Assembly (NCBI RefSeq): GCF_000513195.1
Contig: NZ_CBVI010000001.1
Location: forward strand, 248,001 to 312,000
DNA from: Bacteroides timonensis
GTDB lineage: Bacteria; Bacteroidota; Bacteroidia; Bacteroidales; Bacteroidaceae
DNA: 64,000 bases
Direction of reading: 5' to 3'
Shown here: positions 55,313 to 64,000 of the stretch, piece after piece
Position numbering within the stretch: the stretch's first letter is position 1
How the letters are laid out: each line of letters begins with the position of its first letter
Program-made: the position numbers and the translations under genes
The notes under the pieces: model-generated
The model's database searches: none
The model's input: the letters and a program-made list of their open reading frames with translations, nothing else
Told to the model about the DNA's origin: nothing

Positions 55313-56431
55313 ATGTCAAAAAAAGGAGTTCTATCATCTAAGTTTAATATGTCTTTGGGATTTATCCCGGTTATCGTATCTATTATATTGTGCGAATTTA
55401 TAACCCAAGACATTTCCATCTACATTGGTGCAGGTGTAGGGGCTCTTTATAGTTTATATACCTTATGGGGAAAAGGAGCAAGAATCCCCAATTTCCTACT
55501 TTATTGCACTACCGGAATGCTCTTGCTTTTGAGTTTGACCACTTTAATCTTCGGTGATTGCAGTTCCCGCGAAATGTTTCCACTGACATTGGAGATCAGT
55601 ACTCTCATACCCGTAGTTATTATCTTCCTGAACAGGAAAAGATTTCTCGCTCACCAGATTTCCCAGTCACAGAAATGTTGCAAACAACTTTTTGCGCAAG
55701 GGGCAGAGTCTGCCATTGTAACAACACGGGTAGTTGTCATCATCGCTTTTCTTCATTTCCTGGGAGTCTTCATCACAATTCTGTTACCTGGTCCCTTAAG
55801 TGAAACTTCCAGGGATGTTTTATTCCGGTATTGTCCGCCAGCTGTATTTATTCTGAGTATATTATTCAATCAGTTCGGAATCCTCTATTTCAATCAAGTG
55901 ATGGAGCACACAGCTTTCGTGCCCATTGTTAATACCAAAGGGGATGTGATTGGCAGAAGCCTGGCAGTGGATGCTATCAACAAGAAAAATGAATATATCA
56001 ATCCGGTAGTCCGTATCGCTGTATCTCATAACGGTATGTTGTATCTTCGTCCACGCCCCCAACGTTGTATTCTCGACCGAGGGAAGACTGATATACCCAT
56101 GGAATGTTATCTCTTATATGGAGAAACCCTGGAACAAGGCATCGTCCGGCTTGTGAGACAAGCTTTTCCACAAGCACCGATACAAGATTTACAATTCAAT
56201 ATCATGTATCACTTTGAGAATAAAGTGACGAACCGGCTGATCTATCTTTTCATTCTTGAGGTAGAAGACGACAATCTTCTACGGGACAAGCAGGTAAAAG
56301 ACGGAAAGCTTTGGACTTTCCAGCAAATAGAGCATAATTTAGGCAAGAACTTCTTCAGCTGCTGCTTTGAAAACGAATATGAGCACCTGAAGGATGTTAT
56401 TTGTACAAGAGAAAAATACAAGGAATTTTAG
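55313..56431 (+). CDS. Membrane protein with C-terminal Nudix-like domain
   Basis: 372 residues; not a named family I know. The first half has about five or six membrane helices (LGFIPVIVSIILCEF, IYIGAGVGALYSLYTLW, FLLYCTTGMLLLLSLTTLIF, IPVVIIFL, VVVIIAFLHFLGVFITILL, VFILSILFNQFGILYF). From about residue 205 a soluble domain reads like a Nudix fold: AFVPIVNTKGDVIGRS, RIAVSHNGMLYLRPR, YLLYGETLEQGIVRLVRQAF, then IYLFILEV. The Nudix box position has Gly-Glu and Glu but lacks the paired Glu of the REUxEE core, so hydrolase activity is doubtful; sensing of a nucleotide is an alternative. Its 3' end overlaps the convergent methyltransferase gene by 35 bp. Confidence 0.75.
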   Translation: MSKKGVLSSKFNMSLGFIPVIVSIILCEFITQDISIYIGAGVGALYSLYTLWGKGARIPNFLLYCTTGMLLLLSLTTLIFGDCSSREMFPLTLEISTLIPVVIIFLNRKRFLAHQISQSQKCCKQLFAQGAESAIVTTRVVVIIAFLHFLGVFITILLPGPLSETSRDVLFRYCPPAVFILSILFNQFGILYFNQVMEHTAFVPIVNTKGDVIGRSLAVDAINKKNEYINPVVRIAVSHNGMLYLRPRPQRCILDRGKTDIPMECYLLYGETLEQGIVRLVRQAFPQAPIQDLQFNIMYHFENKVTNRLIYLFILEVEDDNLLRDKQVKDGKLWTFQQIEHNLGKNFFSCCFENEYEHLKDVICTREKYKEF

Positions 56432-57101
56432 AAAGATCGGGCACTTTTCCCTGCCACTCCTTCACTGTCTTGGTTTTGATATATTCTCCCTCACACGTAA
56501 TGTTCGCAGCAATACAGAGTTTGGTTTGCGGACGACAATTTTGCAAGATGTCTTCCACCATTTTATTATTGCGGTAAGGTGTTTCAATGAATAGTTGAGT
56601 CTGGTGTTCGGCATAAACCCGCTGCTCCAGAGTCCTTATTTTTTTGGCACGCTCGCCCGGCTCAATAGGAAGGTAACCGTGGAAAGCAAAACTTTGCCCG
56701 TTGAAGCCCGACCCCATGACAGAAAGAATGATTGAAGAAGGTCCCACCAAGGGCACTACTTTCAGATTCTTCCGTTGAGCAATCGCCACTACATCCGCTC
56801 CCGGGTCAGCGACTGCCGGACAGCCGGCTTCGGAAATCACTCCCATAGACAATCCCGCCATCAACGGTTTCAGATATCCTGAAATATCTTCAGGTGATGT
56901 ATGCTTGTTCAGCGGGTAAAAAGTCAGTGTATCAATATCTATTTCCCGGTCCACCTTCTTCAGAAAGCGGCGTGCAGAACGCACATCCTCTACTATGAAG
57001 TGACTAATCCCAAGTATGATCTCCTTATTATAAGAAGGTAACACCGTTTCAATCGGTGTATCACCCAAAGTGACGGGCAAAAGATAAAGAGCTGTTTCCA
57101 C
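56397..57101 (-). CDS. RsmI-like SAM-dependent methyltransferase (tetrapyrrole methylase fold), GTG start
   Basis: 234 residues from a GTG at 57101; no ATG lies close by in frame. Tetrapyrrole-methylase-type fold: ALYLLPVTLGDTPIETV at the start, GLSMGVISEAGCPAVADPGADVV (SAM-binding), LKVVPLVGPSSIILSVMGSGFNG, FHGYLPIEPGER and a C-terminal IFLLYK. RsmI methylates the 2'-O of C1402 of 16S rRNA; this protein is shorter than RsmI (about 280) and belongs to a related group in Bacteroidota, so the target is inferred. Its end overlaps the convergent upstream gene. It follows fabI on the same strand across a long hairpin. Confidence 0.85.
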   Translation of the reverse strand: METALYLLPVTLGDTPIETVLPSYNKEIILGISHFIVEDVRSARRFLKKVDREIDIDTLTFYPLNKHTSPEDISGYLKPLMAGLSMGVISEAGCPAVADPGADVVAIAQRKNLKVVPLVGPSSIILSVMGSGFNGQSFAFHGYLPIEPGERAKKIRTLEQRVYAEHQTQLFIETPYRNNKMVEDILQNCRPQTKLCIAANITCEGEYIKTKTVKEWQGKVPDLSKIPCIFLLYK

Positions 57102-57146
57102 GTTGATAAGTGATAAGTTATTAGTGATAAGTGATAAATGAAAAAA

Positions 57147-57213
57147 GTTAGTGATGAGCGATTTATTTCGCTATGCCATTATACTGCATAGCCACTAATC
57201 ACTCATCACTAAC
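57147..57213. repeat. Nested inverted repeat between fabI and the methyltransferase
   Basis: Arms 57147-57163 and 57197-57213 (17 bp, one mismatch, GTTAGTGATGAG type), with an inner GCTATGC/GCATAGC hairpin. Just before it, 57106-57138 holds repeats of GTGATAA. It could be a fabI terminator or a dispersed element. Confidence 0.65.
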
Positions 57214-57229
57214 CGTTAATCATTATATA

Positions 57230-58087
57230 TTACCCATAGATAATGTTTCCATTCTCATCCATATATTCATCCAGTCCTTTTTCATAAGTAGCCATGGCAC
57301 GCAAGCTCATACCCACGCTGGAGAAACCACCGTCATGGAATAAGTTCTGCATGGTTACCTTACGGGTCAGGTCAGAGAACATTACGATGCAATAATCAGC
57401 ACATTCGTCGGCTGAAGCATTGCCCAGCGGAGACATGCGGTTGGCAAAGTCGAACAGCTTATCCATACCCTTCACACCGGAACCGGCAGTAGTCATAGTC
57501 GGAGACTGTGAAATGGTATTGACACGTACATTATGTTCGCGGCCATAGATATAACCGAAGCTACGCGCAATGGATTCCAGCAAAGCTTTTGCATCTGCCA
57601 TATCATTGTATCCATAGAATGTACGTTGCGCAGCCACATAACTCAATGCAAGGATTGAACCGTAATCGGCAATTGCATTCAGCTTTTTGGCAGCCTGTAT
57701 CATCTTATGGAAAGACACTGCGGAAATATCAAGCGTCTTACCCAGCATATCATAATCCAAATCATCATATGTACGTTTCTTGCGAACATTCGGAGACATA
57801 CCAATGGAGTGAAGCACAAAGTCAATCGGTCCGCCCAAAACTTCCATGGAGTGTTTGAATACATTTTCCAAATCTTCTACGCTGGTTGCGTCAGCGGGGA
57901 TAACTTCACATTGCAATTTATCTGCCAGTGCGGAAACTTCGCCCATACGAACTGCTACCGGAGTGTTTGATAAGGTGATCATTGCACCTTCTTCTACTGC
58001 TTTTTCAGCTACTTTCCAGGCAATGGACTGCTCATTCAGAGCACCGAAAATAATGCCTCTTTTTCCTTTCAACAAATTGTAACTCAT
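57230..58087 (-). CDS. fabI: Enoyl-[acyl-carrier-protein] reductase (NADH), FabI
   Basis: 285 residues. Last step of each fatty-acid elongation cycle. Short-chain dehydrogenase fold: GKRGIIFGALNEQSIAWKVA (NAD-binding), LHSIGMSPN, ILALSYVAAQRTFYGYNDMADAKALLE with the FabI Tyr-x6-Lys motif, RVNTISQSPTMTTAGSGVKG and FSDLTRKVTMQNLFHDGG. It has a longer C-terminal tail (ATYEKGLDEYMDENGN) than the E. coli enzyme of 262 residues. A strong promoter lies at 58204-58234. Essential enzyme in most bacteria. Confidence 0.95.
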   Translation of the reverse strand: MSYNLLKGKRGIIFGALNEQSIAWKVAEKAVEEGAMITLSNTPVAVRMGEVSALADKLQCEVIPADATSVEDLENVFKHSMEVLGGPIDFVLHSIGMSPNVRKKRTYDDLDYDMLGKTLDISAVSFHKMIQAAKKLNAIADYGSILALSYVAAQRTFYGYNDMADAKALLESIARSFGYIYGREHNVRVNTISQSPTMTTAGSGVKGMDKLFDFANRMSPLGNASADECADYCIVMFSDLTRKVTMQNLFHDGGFSSVGMSLRAMATYEKGLDEYMDENGNIIYG

Positions 58088-58203
58088 ACCTATAATATTA
58101 AAGTTGACGGGTATCTAATAAACAAATCAACAAGGAAATTGCTCTTATTGTTCGCCTCCTCATCAACTTGCATCTTATCACCACGTTTACTATTTTGAGG
58201 CTG

Positions 58204-58234
58204 CAAAGATAGTGCAAATTGAACGCATAGCAAA
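58204..58234 (-). promoter_or_regulatory. Promoter of fabI
   Basis: On the minus strand TTTG (58231-58234) and TATCTTTG (58204-58211) are separated by 19 bp, the Bacteroides -33/-7 arrangement. Confidence 0.75.
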
Positions 58235-58394
58235 ATAAGCTTGCTCATTTTTGCTATGCTGAAATGCCGCCTATCTTATTTAAAGATATGAACTTTCTGC
58301 ATAAAAAGCCCGAAAGTGTGCAAAGAAAAGGACAAAACCACAAAAAATCCACCTAAACCAACAAATTGTGCACATGGTTTTAGCTAAAGCCCGA

Positions 58395-58402
58395 TACATT
58401 TG
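58395..58402 (+). promoter_or_regulatory. -7 promoter box of the GH28/GH78 operon
   Basis: TACATTTG, perfect TAnnTTTG match, implying a 5' leader of about 195 nt. The palindrome TGTGCACA upstream may be a regulator site. Confidence 0.6.
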
Positions 58403-58606
58403 CAACCGGTAATTAAGAGGTTTTTTCATAATATTTATTTAAGGTTAGAATTAGGTTAACATGAATCATTTATTATTTCTTTCGCAGGCCACTCGGGAGA
58501 GCCGCTTGCGGGAGGATAATAAAAAAGGAAAGAAAATGAGAAGTTGAAGAAGCCTGTTAGTTAACAACAAATAACTAATAACTTATAACTAAATATAGTA
58601 TCACGA

Positions 58607-60211
58607 ATGAACACATTTATCAAAAAACTATGGGTGCTTGTTGCACTGGCCCTTCCGTTGTTACCTGCACAGGGTACGGTAAATGCCCAAAACGGAAATT
58701 ATATAGATGAAAGTATCTATGAGAATTTGCCCTTCAATATGCCGAAAGTGGAACAACCCGCTTTTTCGGATTATACAGTCAATATTGTAGATTTTGGCGC
58801 TAAAGGAGATGGTATCGTACTGAATACCAAAGCTATCAACGACGCTATAAAGGCAGTAAATGCCAAAGGTGGCGGTAAAGTAATTATTCCCGAAGGCTTG
58901 TGGCTGACCGGCCCTATCGAGTTACTGAGCAACGTCAATCTATATACTGAAATGAACGCCCTGGTGTTGTTCACAGATGATTTCGAGGCTTATCCTATTA
59001 TTAAAACATCTTTTGAGGGTTTGGATACCCGCCGTTGCCAATCACCTATTTCAGCATGGAATGCTGAGAATATAGCGATTACGGGACATGGTGTATTCGA
59101 TGGTTCAGGTGATAGCTGGCGTCCGGTAAAAAAAGGTAAACTGACTGCGAGCCAATGGAGTAGCCTGGTAAGTTCAGGAGGTGTAGTCGATGCATCCGGT
59201 AGCATCTGGTATCCCACTGCCGGTGCACTGAAAGGCGCTATGGCTACTAAAGATTTCAATAACCCGGAAGGCATTAATACGGATGAGGAATGGAATGAAA
59301 TCCGCCCGTGGCTACGTCCCGTATTGCTGAATATCGTTAAGAGCAAAAAAGTATTATTGGAAGGTGTAACTTTCAAGAACTCTCCCAGCTGGTGTCTGCA
59401 CCCGTTGTCATGCGAGCATATCACGATTCACAATGTGAAAGTTTTCAACCCTTGGTACTCCCAGAATGGTGATGCACTGGACTTGGAATCTTGCACGAAC
59501 GCGTTGATTGTCAATAATATATTTGATGCCGGTGACGATGCTATATGTATCAAATCGGGAAAAGATGAAGACGGTCGCAGACGCGGCGAACCATGTCAGA
59601 ATGTGATTGTAAAAAATAACACCGTATTGCACGGTCACGGCGGTTTCGTAGTAGGTAGCGAAATGTCGGGTGGCGTAAAGAACGTCTATGTAACCGACTG
59701 TACTTTCCTGGGTACGGATGTAGGTTTACGCTTCAAGAGTACCCGCGGACGTGGCGGTGTAGTAGAAGGTATCTATATTCACAACATCAATATGATTGAT
59801 ATCCCGCACGAAGCCTTGCTGTTCGACTTATTCTATGGTGGTAAAGGTGCCGGTGAAGAAACGGAAGATGACCTGGAAGGCAGAATGAAATCATCCGTTC
59901 CTCCTGTAACGGAAAAAACTCCCGCTTTCCGTGATATCCATATCACAAATGTGACTTGCAGAAACGTAGGACGTGCCATGTTCTTCAACGGACTGCCTGA
60001 AATGCCTATCCGTAATGTACACGTAAAGGATGTAGTTGTTACGGACGCCAAGCAAGGTATCGTTATCAGCCAGGCAGAGAATGTTTCTATAGAGAACGTG
60101 AAGATAGATACCAAAGGCACAGCATTGCAGGTGAAACAAGCCAAAGACCTGAAAGTAAACGGGAAGACTTATAATAATTCGGCAACCAAAGCTTTGAACA
60201 TCGATTTATAA
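58607..60211 (+). CDS. Polygalacturonase, glycoside hydrolase family 28
   Basis: 534 residues with a signal peptide (LWVLVALALPLLPAQGTVNAQ). Hydrolyses alpha-1,4-galacturonan, probably as a periplasmic exo-enzyme. GH28 marks: VDFGAKGDGIVLNTKAINDA at the start, SQNGDALDLESC (first Asp near 288), GDDAICIKSGKDEDG (two Asp near 309), GHGGFVVGSEMSGG (His near 345) and LRFKSTRGRGG (Arg/Lys near 378), so all catalytic and binding residues are in place. Bacteroides PULs use such enzymes on oligogalacturonides or on RG-I backbone fragments. It starts an operon whose next gene is only 21 bp away. Confidence 0.96.
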   Translation: MNTFIKKLWVLVALALPLLPAQGTVNAQNGNYIDESIYENLPFNMPKVEQPAFSDYTVNIVDFGAKGDGIVLNTKAINDAIKAVNAKGGGKVIIPEGLWLTGPIELLSNVNLYTEMNALVLFTDDFEAYPIIKTSFEGLDTRRCQSPISAWNAENIAITGHGVFDGSGDSWRPVKKGKLTASQWSSLVSSGGVVDASGSIWYPTAGALKGAMATKDFNNPEGINTDEEWNEIRPWLRPVLLNIVKSKKVLLEGVTFKNSPSWCLHPLSCEHITIHNVKVFNPWYSQNGDALDLESCTNALIVNNIFDAGDDAICIKSGKDEDGRRRGEPCQNVIVKNNTVLHGHGGFVVGSEMSGGVKNVYVTDCTFLGTDVGLRFKSTRGRGGVVEGIYIHNINMIDIPHEALLFDLFYGGKGAGEETEDDLEGRMKSSVPPVTEKTPAFRDIHITNVTCRNVGRAMFFNGLPEMPIRNVHVKDVVVTDAKQGIVISQAENVSIENVKIDTKGTALQVKQAKDLKVNGKTYNNSATKALNIDL

Positions 60212-60232
60212 GGTATATAATACCGCTGGTGT

Positions 60233-63200
60233 ATGAAGAAAAAAGTAATCATACTGATCGCTCTGTGTTGTCTGTTTATCCAAGCAGCACAGAGCGATAC
60301 TCTTTCCATAACAGACCTTCGCACGGAACAACTGACTAATCCTTTAGGTCTGGATACCCCTCAACCGCGTTTCAGCTGGCGGCTCCAAAGCGGGCAACGC
60401 AATGTGATGCAGACAACTTACCGCCTGCTCGTTGCGTCCTCCCCGGAACTTCTAAGCAAGAATCGGGCAAACGTGTGGGATTCAGGCGAGGTACGCTCTG
60501 ATGCGTCCATCTGGATAAGCTATCAAGGTCCCTCTTTACAACCCAACAAGCGCTATTATTGGAAAGTACAGGTAACAACCGGTACAGGTGAGAGCACCTG
60601 GAGCGAACCTGCTTTCTGGGGAATGGGACTGATGGGAGAAACACGTTGGAAAGGACGTTGGATTGGTATGGACAGACCTATGTCCTGGGATAGTGAAACC
60701 ATGTTTTCACGCCTGTCCGCCCGGTATGTACGCAAAGAATTCAAACTCAGCAAAGCAATAAAAGAGGCAACCCTGCACATCAGCGGACTGGGAGTTTACG
60801 AATGCCTCATCAACGGCGAACGGGTCGGTGACCTTGTACTGGCTCCCGCTCCTACCGACTACCGGAAAACCGTACTTTACAACAGCTATGATGTAACAAG
60901 TCTGCTTCGCTCACAGGCGGATAATGCCATAGGTATTACGCTCGGAAACGGACGATACCACTTCATGCGCCAGAACTATCGCACTTATAAAATCCATAAC
61001 TTCGGCTATCCAAAAGTCCGGATGAACCTGATCATAGAATATACGGACGGCAGCCGGGAAACGATTGCCACAGATACGAACTGGAAACTGACAGCCGACG
61101 GTCCCATCCGCAGCAACAATGAGTTTGACGGTGAGGAATACGATGCCCGAAAAGAATTAGGAAGTTGGTCGGAAACCGGCTATGACGACAGTACCTGGTT
61201 GCAGGCGGAACGTGTTTCCATACCTTCGGGGTATCTGCGCGGACAAACCATACCGGGTATCAAGGTAGTGGAGAAGATTAATCCCCAAACCATCCGTAAA
61301 TCAGCCAATGGCTATATCCTCGACATGGGACAGAACATGGTAGGCTGGCTGCGTATCCGGGTAAAAGGAAATGCGGGCGACTCAGTGCGCCTGCGCTTTG
61401 CAGAAACCCTGCAACCGGATGGAGAACTATACACCGCCAACTTACGGTCCGCTAAAGTAACCGACCTTTATATCCTGAAAGGAGAAGGCATTGAAGAGTG
61501 GGCTCCCCGCTTTGTATATCATGGCTTCCGCTATGTAGAAGTCAGCGAATTTCCGGGTACTCCTACCCTTGCCAACTTTACAGGCGAAGTTGTAAATGAC
61601 GATATGCCTCTCACCGGAACATTCGAATGTGACAACCCTATCCTGAACCAATTAGTGAAGAATGCCTTCTGGGGAATCCGTGGTAATTATAAGGGAATAC
61701 CGCTCGACTGTCCCCAGCGTGATGAACGCCAGCCTTGGCTGGGCGACCATACCAACGGCGCACTGGGTGAAAGTTTCTTGATGGAAAACGGTCCGCTTTA
61801 TGCCAAGTGGATGGACGATATCCGCGATGCGCAACGGGAAGACGGATGCATACCCGATGTGGTGCCGGCCTATTATTACTACTATACGGACAACGTGACC
61901 TGGCCGTCAACCTTCATTTTCATCAGTAATATGCTGTATGAACAATATGGAAACCCGGGAGCCATCTGTAAGCATTATCCCGCCATGAAGCAATGGATGG
62001 AGCACATCCGCACAGAGTTCATGAACCAATCGCATATCATCACCCGCGACCGTTACGGCGATTGGTGTCTTCCGCCCGAATCTCCCGAATTAATACATTC
62101 GAAAGACCCGGCCCGCATTACCGATGGTAAACTGATAGCAACCGCCTATTACTACAAGCTGCTGCAATATATGATAAAGTTTGCACAGCTTCAGTTAGAT
62201 ATGCCCCACACTCCGGATATTGCCGGACAGCTGTACCACCAGCAGTTAGCTGAGGATATTCGGGAATATCGGGAACTGGCAGAACACGTAAAAGAAGGTT
62301 TCAACAAGACCTTCTGGAATCAGGAAAAACAATATTACAGCAATAATACCGTAACAGCCAACCTTCTCCCACTGGCATTCGACATGGTACCGGATACGGA
62401 AAAAGAAACCGTCGCCCGACAAATCATTCATAAAACGGTAGACTATTACAATGCCACCATTCAATGCGGAGTTATTGGCGTACAATGGCTGATGCGCGAG
62501 CTTGTAAGAATGGGACGCACAGATGTAGCATACGTTCTGGCTACCCATACCAAATATCCCGGATGGGGATACATGGCGGCCAACGGAGCTACCACCATCT
62601 GGGAGTTATGGAACGGGAACACAGCTGATCCGGCCATGAACAGCGGCAACCACGTCATGTTACTGGGCGATTTCCTCCCCTATTGCTATCAACATCTGGC
62701 AGGTATCCGGAATGCCGCTCCCGGTTTCAAGGAAATCCGGATGAAACCTGCTTTCGAACTGGAAGAAGTAGGATTTATTCGTGCTTCTCACATTACACCT
62801 TATGGCAAAGTAACGAGTGACTGGTCACAAACAGCTGCCGGGTATTCCTGGGAAATCAGTGTACCTGCCAATAGTACGGCTACTATATGGCTGCCCAATG
62901 CAGATACCTCCGCCCTCACCGAAAACGGAAAGCCATTGAAGCAATCCGAAGGTTTACAAATACTCCGCCAGGAAGACGGATACACAGTTTGTAAGATAGG
63001 TTCGGGGAACTATAACTTCCAGATCAAAAAGAACATATCATACGGAAAAGGAAGAAAAGGCCTGCTGGAAGATGACTTTATCTGTCGGAAACCTCCCTTC
63101 CCGGAGAGCCATGCGGCTACTATCGTAGAAGGACGTCGCGGAATAGTGGCAGCCTGGTTCGGGGGAACCAAAGAGAAGAATCCCGATTGTTGCATTTGGG

Positions 63201-64000
63201 TTAGCCGCAAGACAAAAACAGGCTGGACGGAACCACAAATGGTAGCGGACGGTGTACTGGACGGAACCAAATACGCCTGCTGGAATCCCGTACTGACCGA
63301 AACGCCGAAAGGAGAACTACAGCTTTATTATAAGATAGGTGTGAACGTAGCCGGATGGAGTGGTCATGTCGTTACTTCGAAAGACGGTGGAAAAACATGG
63401 AGCAAATCCCGGGCACTTCCCGAAGGCTTCCTTGGTCCCATCAAAAACAAGCCCGTATGGATCGGCAAGCGGATGATCTGCCCCAGCAGTACGGAAGATG
63501 AGAACGGTTGGCGGATTCATTTCGAAATCAGCGATGATGAAGGAAAGACCTGGCGAAAGATTGGTCCTATAACTGCTTCCGAGATTGTGGAAACAGATCA
63601 GGTGAAGTTCAGTAATCAGAAGCATAAAACCATACAAGTGATACAGCCCACCATCCTGACACATAAAGACGGAAAGTTGCAAGCCTTATGCCGTACTCAG
63701 AACAACGGCTCTGTTGCTACCACCTGGAGTGAAGACAACGGAGAAACCTGGAGTCCGGTAACGTTCATTGACTTGCCTAACAACAATTCCGGCATTGATG
63801 GAATTACACTGAAAGACGGACGGCACTTGCTGGTATACAACCACTATCGCTACATCAAAGGGAAACGGAAAGAACGTACCCCCATCAATGTAGCAATCAG
63901 TGACGACGGTATGCATTGGAAAGCGGCTGTGGTATTGGAGGATTCGCCGATCAATCAATATTCATACCCCTCAGTCATTCAGGGTAAAGACGGAAAAATA
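60233..64000 (+). CDS. GH78 alpha-L-rhamnosidase fused to a sialidase-like BNR propeller, 3' partial
   Basis: At least 1256 codons, open without a stop to the right edge; the gene continues beyond. It begins with a signal peptide (MKKKVIILIALCCLFIQAAQ) from an ATG 21 bp after the GH28 stop. Residues about 30-930 are GH78: N-terminal beta domains (NPLGLDTPQPRFSWRLQS, WIGMDRP), then the (alpha/alpha)6 barrel with GIPLDCPQRDERQPWLGDH (catalytic Glu and Asp near 494-503), YGDWCLPPESP near 609, and WELWNGNT with the conserved Trp and Asn. From about 940 a second domain starts: FPESHAATIVEGRRGIVAAW, four Asp-box-like elements SKDGGKTW (near 1052), SDDEGKTW (near 1101), SEDNGETW (near 1166) and SDDGMHW (near 1222). 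This is the BNR/sialidase-like fold, often with unknown specificity. Both units would be periplasmic. Likely removes rhamnose from pectin branches; the second activity is unknown. Confidence 0.92.
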   Translation, partial: MKKKVIILIALCCLFIQAAQSDTLSITDLRTEQLTNPLGLDTPQPRFSWRLQSGQRNVMQTTYRLLVASSPELLSKNRANVWDSGEVRSDASIWISYQGPSLQPNKRYYWKVQVTTGTGESTWSEPAFWGMGLMGETRWKGRWIGMDRPMSWDSETMFSRLSARYVRKEFKLSKAIKEATLHISGLGVYECLINGERVGDLVLAPAPTDYRKTVLYNSYDVTSLLRSQADNAIGITLGNGRYHFMRQNYRTYKIHNFGYPKVRMNLIIEYTDGSRETIATDTNWKLTADGPIRSNNEFDGEEYDARKELGSWSETGYDDSTWLQAERVSIPSGYLRGQTIPGIKVVEKINPQTIRKSANGYILDMGQNMVGWLRIRVKGNAGDSVRLRFAETLQPDGELYTANLRSAKVTDLYILKGEGIEEWAPRFVYHGFRYVEVSEFPGTPTLANFTGEVVNDDMPLTGTFECDNPILNQLVKNAFWGIRGNYKGIPLDCPQRDERQPWLGDHTNGALGESFLMENGPLYAKWMDDIRDAQREDGCIPDVVPAYYYYYTDNVTWPSTFIFISNMLYEQYGNPGAICKHYPAMKQWMEHIRTEFMNQSHIITRDRYGDWCLPPESPELIHSKDPARITDGKLIATAYYYKLLQYMIKFAQLQLDMPHTPDIAGQLYHQQLAEDIREYRELAEHVKEGFNKTFWNQEKQYYSNNTVTANLLPLAFDMVPDTEKETVARQIIHKTVDYYNATIQCGVIGVQWLMRELVRMGRTDVAYVLATHTKYPGWGYMAANGATTIWELWNGNTADPAMNSGNHVMLLGDFLPYCYQHLAGIRNAAPGFKEIRMKPAFELEEVGFIRASHITPYGKVTSDWSQTAAGYSWEISVPANSTATIWLPNADTSALTENGKPLKQSEGLQILRQEDGYTVCKIGSGNYNFQIKKNISYGKGRKGLLEDDFICRKPPFPESHAATIVEGRRGIVAAWFGGTKEKNPDCCIWVSRKTKTGWTEPQMVADGVLDGTKYACWNPVLTETPKGELQLYYKIGVNVAGWSGHVVTSKDGGKTWSKSRALPEGFLGPIKNKPVWIGKRMICPSSTEDENGWRIHFEISDDEGKTWRKIGPITASEIVETDQVKFSNQKHKTIQVIQPTILTHKDGKLQALCRTQNNGSVATTWSEDNGETWSPVTFIDLPNNNSGIDGITLKDGRHLLVYNHYRYIKGKRKERTPINVAISDDGMHWKAAVVLEDSPINQYSYPSVIQGKDGKI

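Larger units (their letters stand above)
58088..58606. other. Divergent intergenic region with two promoters
   Basis: 519 bp between the fabI and GH28 starts. It contains the fabI promoter (58204-58234), the GH28 -7 box (58395-58402), an 8-bp palindrome TGTGCACA about 25 bp before that box, and a leader of about 200 nt for GH28 with a small CCGCTTGCGG hairpin near 58502. No gene is seen. Confidence 0.65.

Overview
The window is a piece of a gut Bacteroides-type chromosome (Bacteroidota). This rests on SusC/SusD pairs, hybrid two-component regulators, an OMP_b-brl-type TonB receptor, many start sites preceded by the Bacteroides -7 box TAnnTTTG, and Bacteroides-style core genes (NADH-type fabI, FprA flavoprotein, lipA, nagB, S9B dipeptidyl peptidase). 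I cannot name the species from sequence alone. No rRNA, tRNA, CRISPR, transposase or phage gene was found.

Layout. (1) 1-32.8 kb is a pectin (homogalacturonan-like) utilization locus. Two closely similar hybrid two-component systems (2-3904, 5' truncated by the window edge; 14024-18439) bracket a minus-strand operon of small lipoprotein, SusC, SusD and a beta-helix surface lipoprotein (13642 down to 5344). A second SusC/SusD/surface-lipoprotein operon follows (26996 down to 19980), with a broken GH3 beta-glycosidase (18468-19774) beyond it. Next come a CE8 pectin methylesterase and a PL1-type pectate lyase (30147 down to 27258), then a TonB-dependent outer-membrane protein without a SusD partner (30364-32769). 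(2) 33.5-48.2 kb is mostly housekeeping: a TPR/membrane/HTH regulator, a MalY/PatB-type C-S lyase, a CPBP protease, a MenA-like prenyltransferase, a Cof-type HAD phosphatase, a Pif1-like helicase with TPRs, a YciO-like protein, an AI-2E-type permease, a GH33 sialidase, an unknown protein, nagB, a flavodiiron protein and a TIGR01212-type radical SAM protein. (3) 49.0-52.0 kb is a three-gene sugar operon (divergent ROK protein, MFS transporter, SIS protein). (4) 52.1-58.1 kb holds a dipeptidyl peptidase, lipA, a membrane protein with a Nudix-like tail, an RsmI-like methyltransferase and fabI. (5) 58.6-64.0 kb returns to pectin: a GH28 polygalacturonase followed 21 bp later by a GH78 alpha-L-rhamnosidase fused to a sialidase-like propeller, which is still open at the window end.

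Inferred flow for the pectin part: CE8 removes methyl esters, PL1 cuts de-esterified polygalacturonate, the SusC/D complexes with their beta-helix lipoproteins capture and import oligomers, GH28 trims them, GH78 attacks rhamnose-containing branches or backbone, and the two sensors respond to periplasmic oligosaccharides. The sialidase, nagB and the ROK/MFS/SIS operon point to host amino-sugar use.

The most unusual non-coding signal is a set of intergenic arrays with different unit sequences but the same 22-bp period (4214-4394, 4427-4501, 48552-48639). Two of them share a layout of one inverted unit followed by three direct units.
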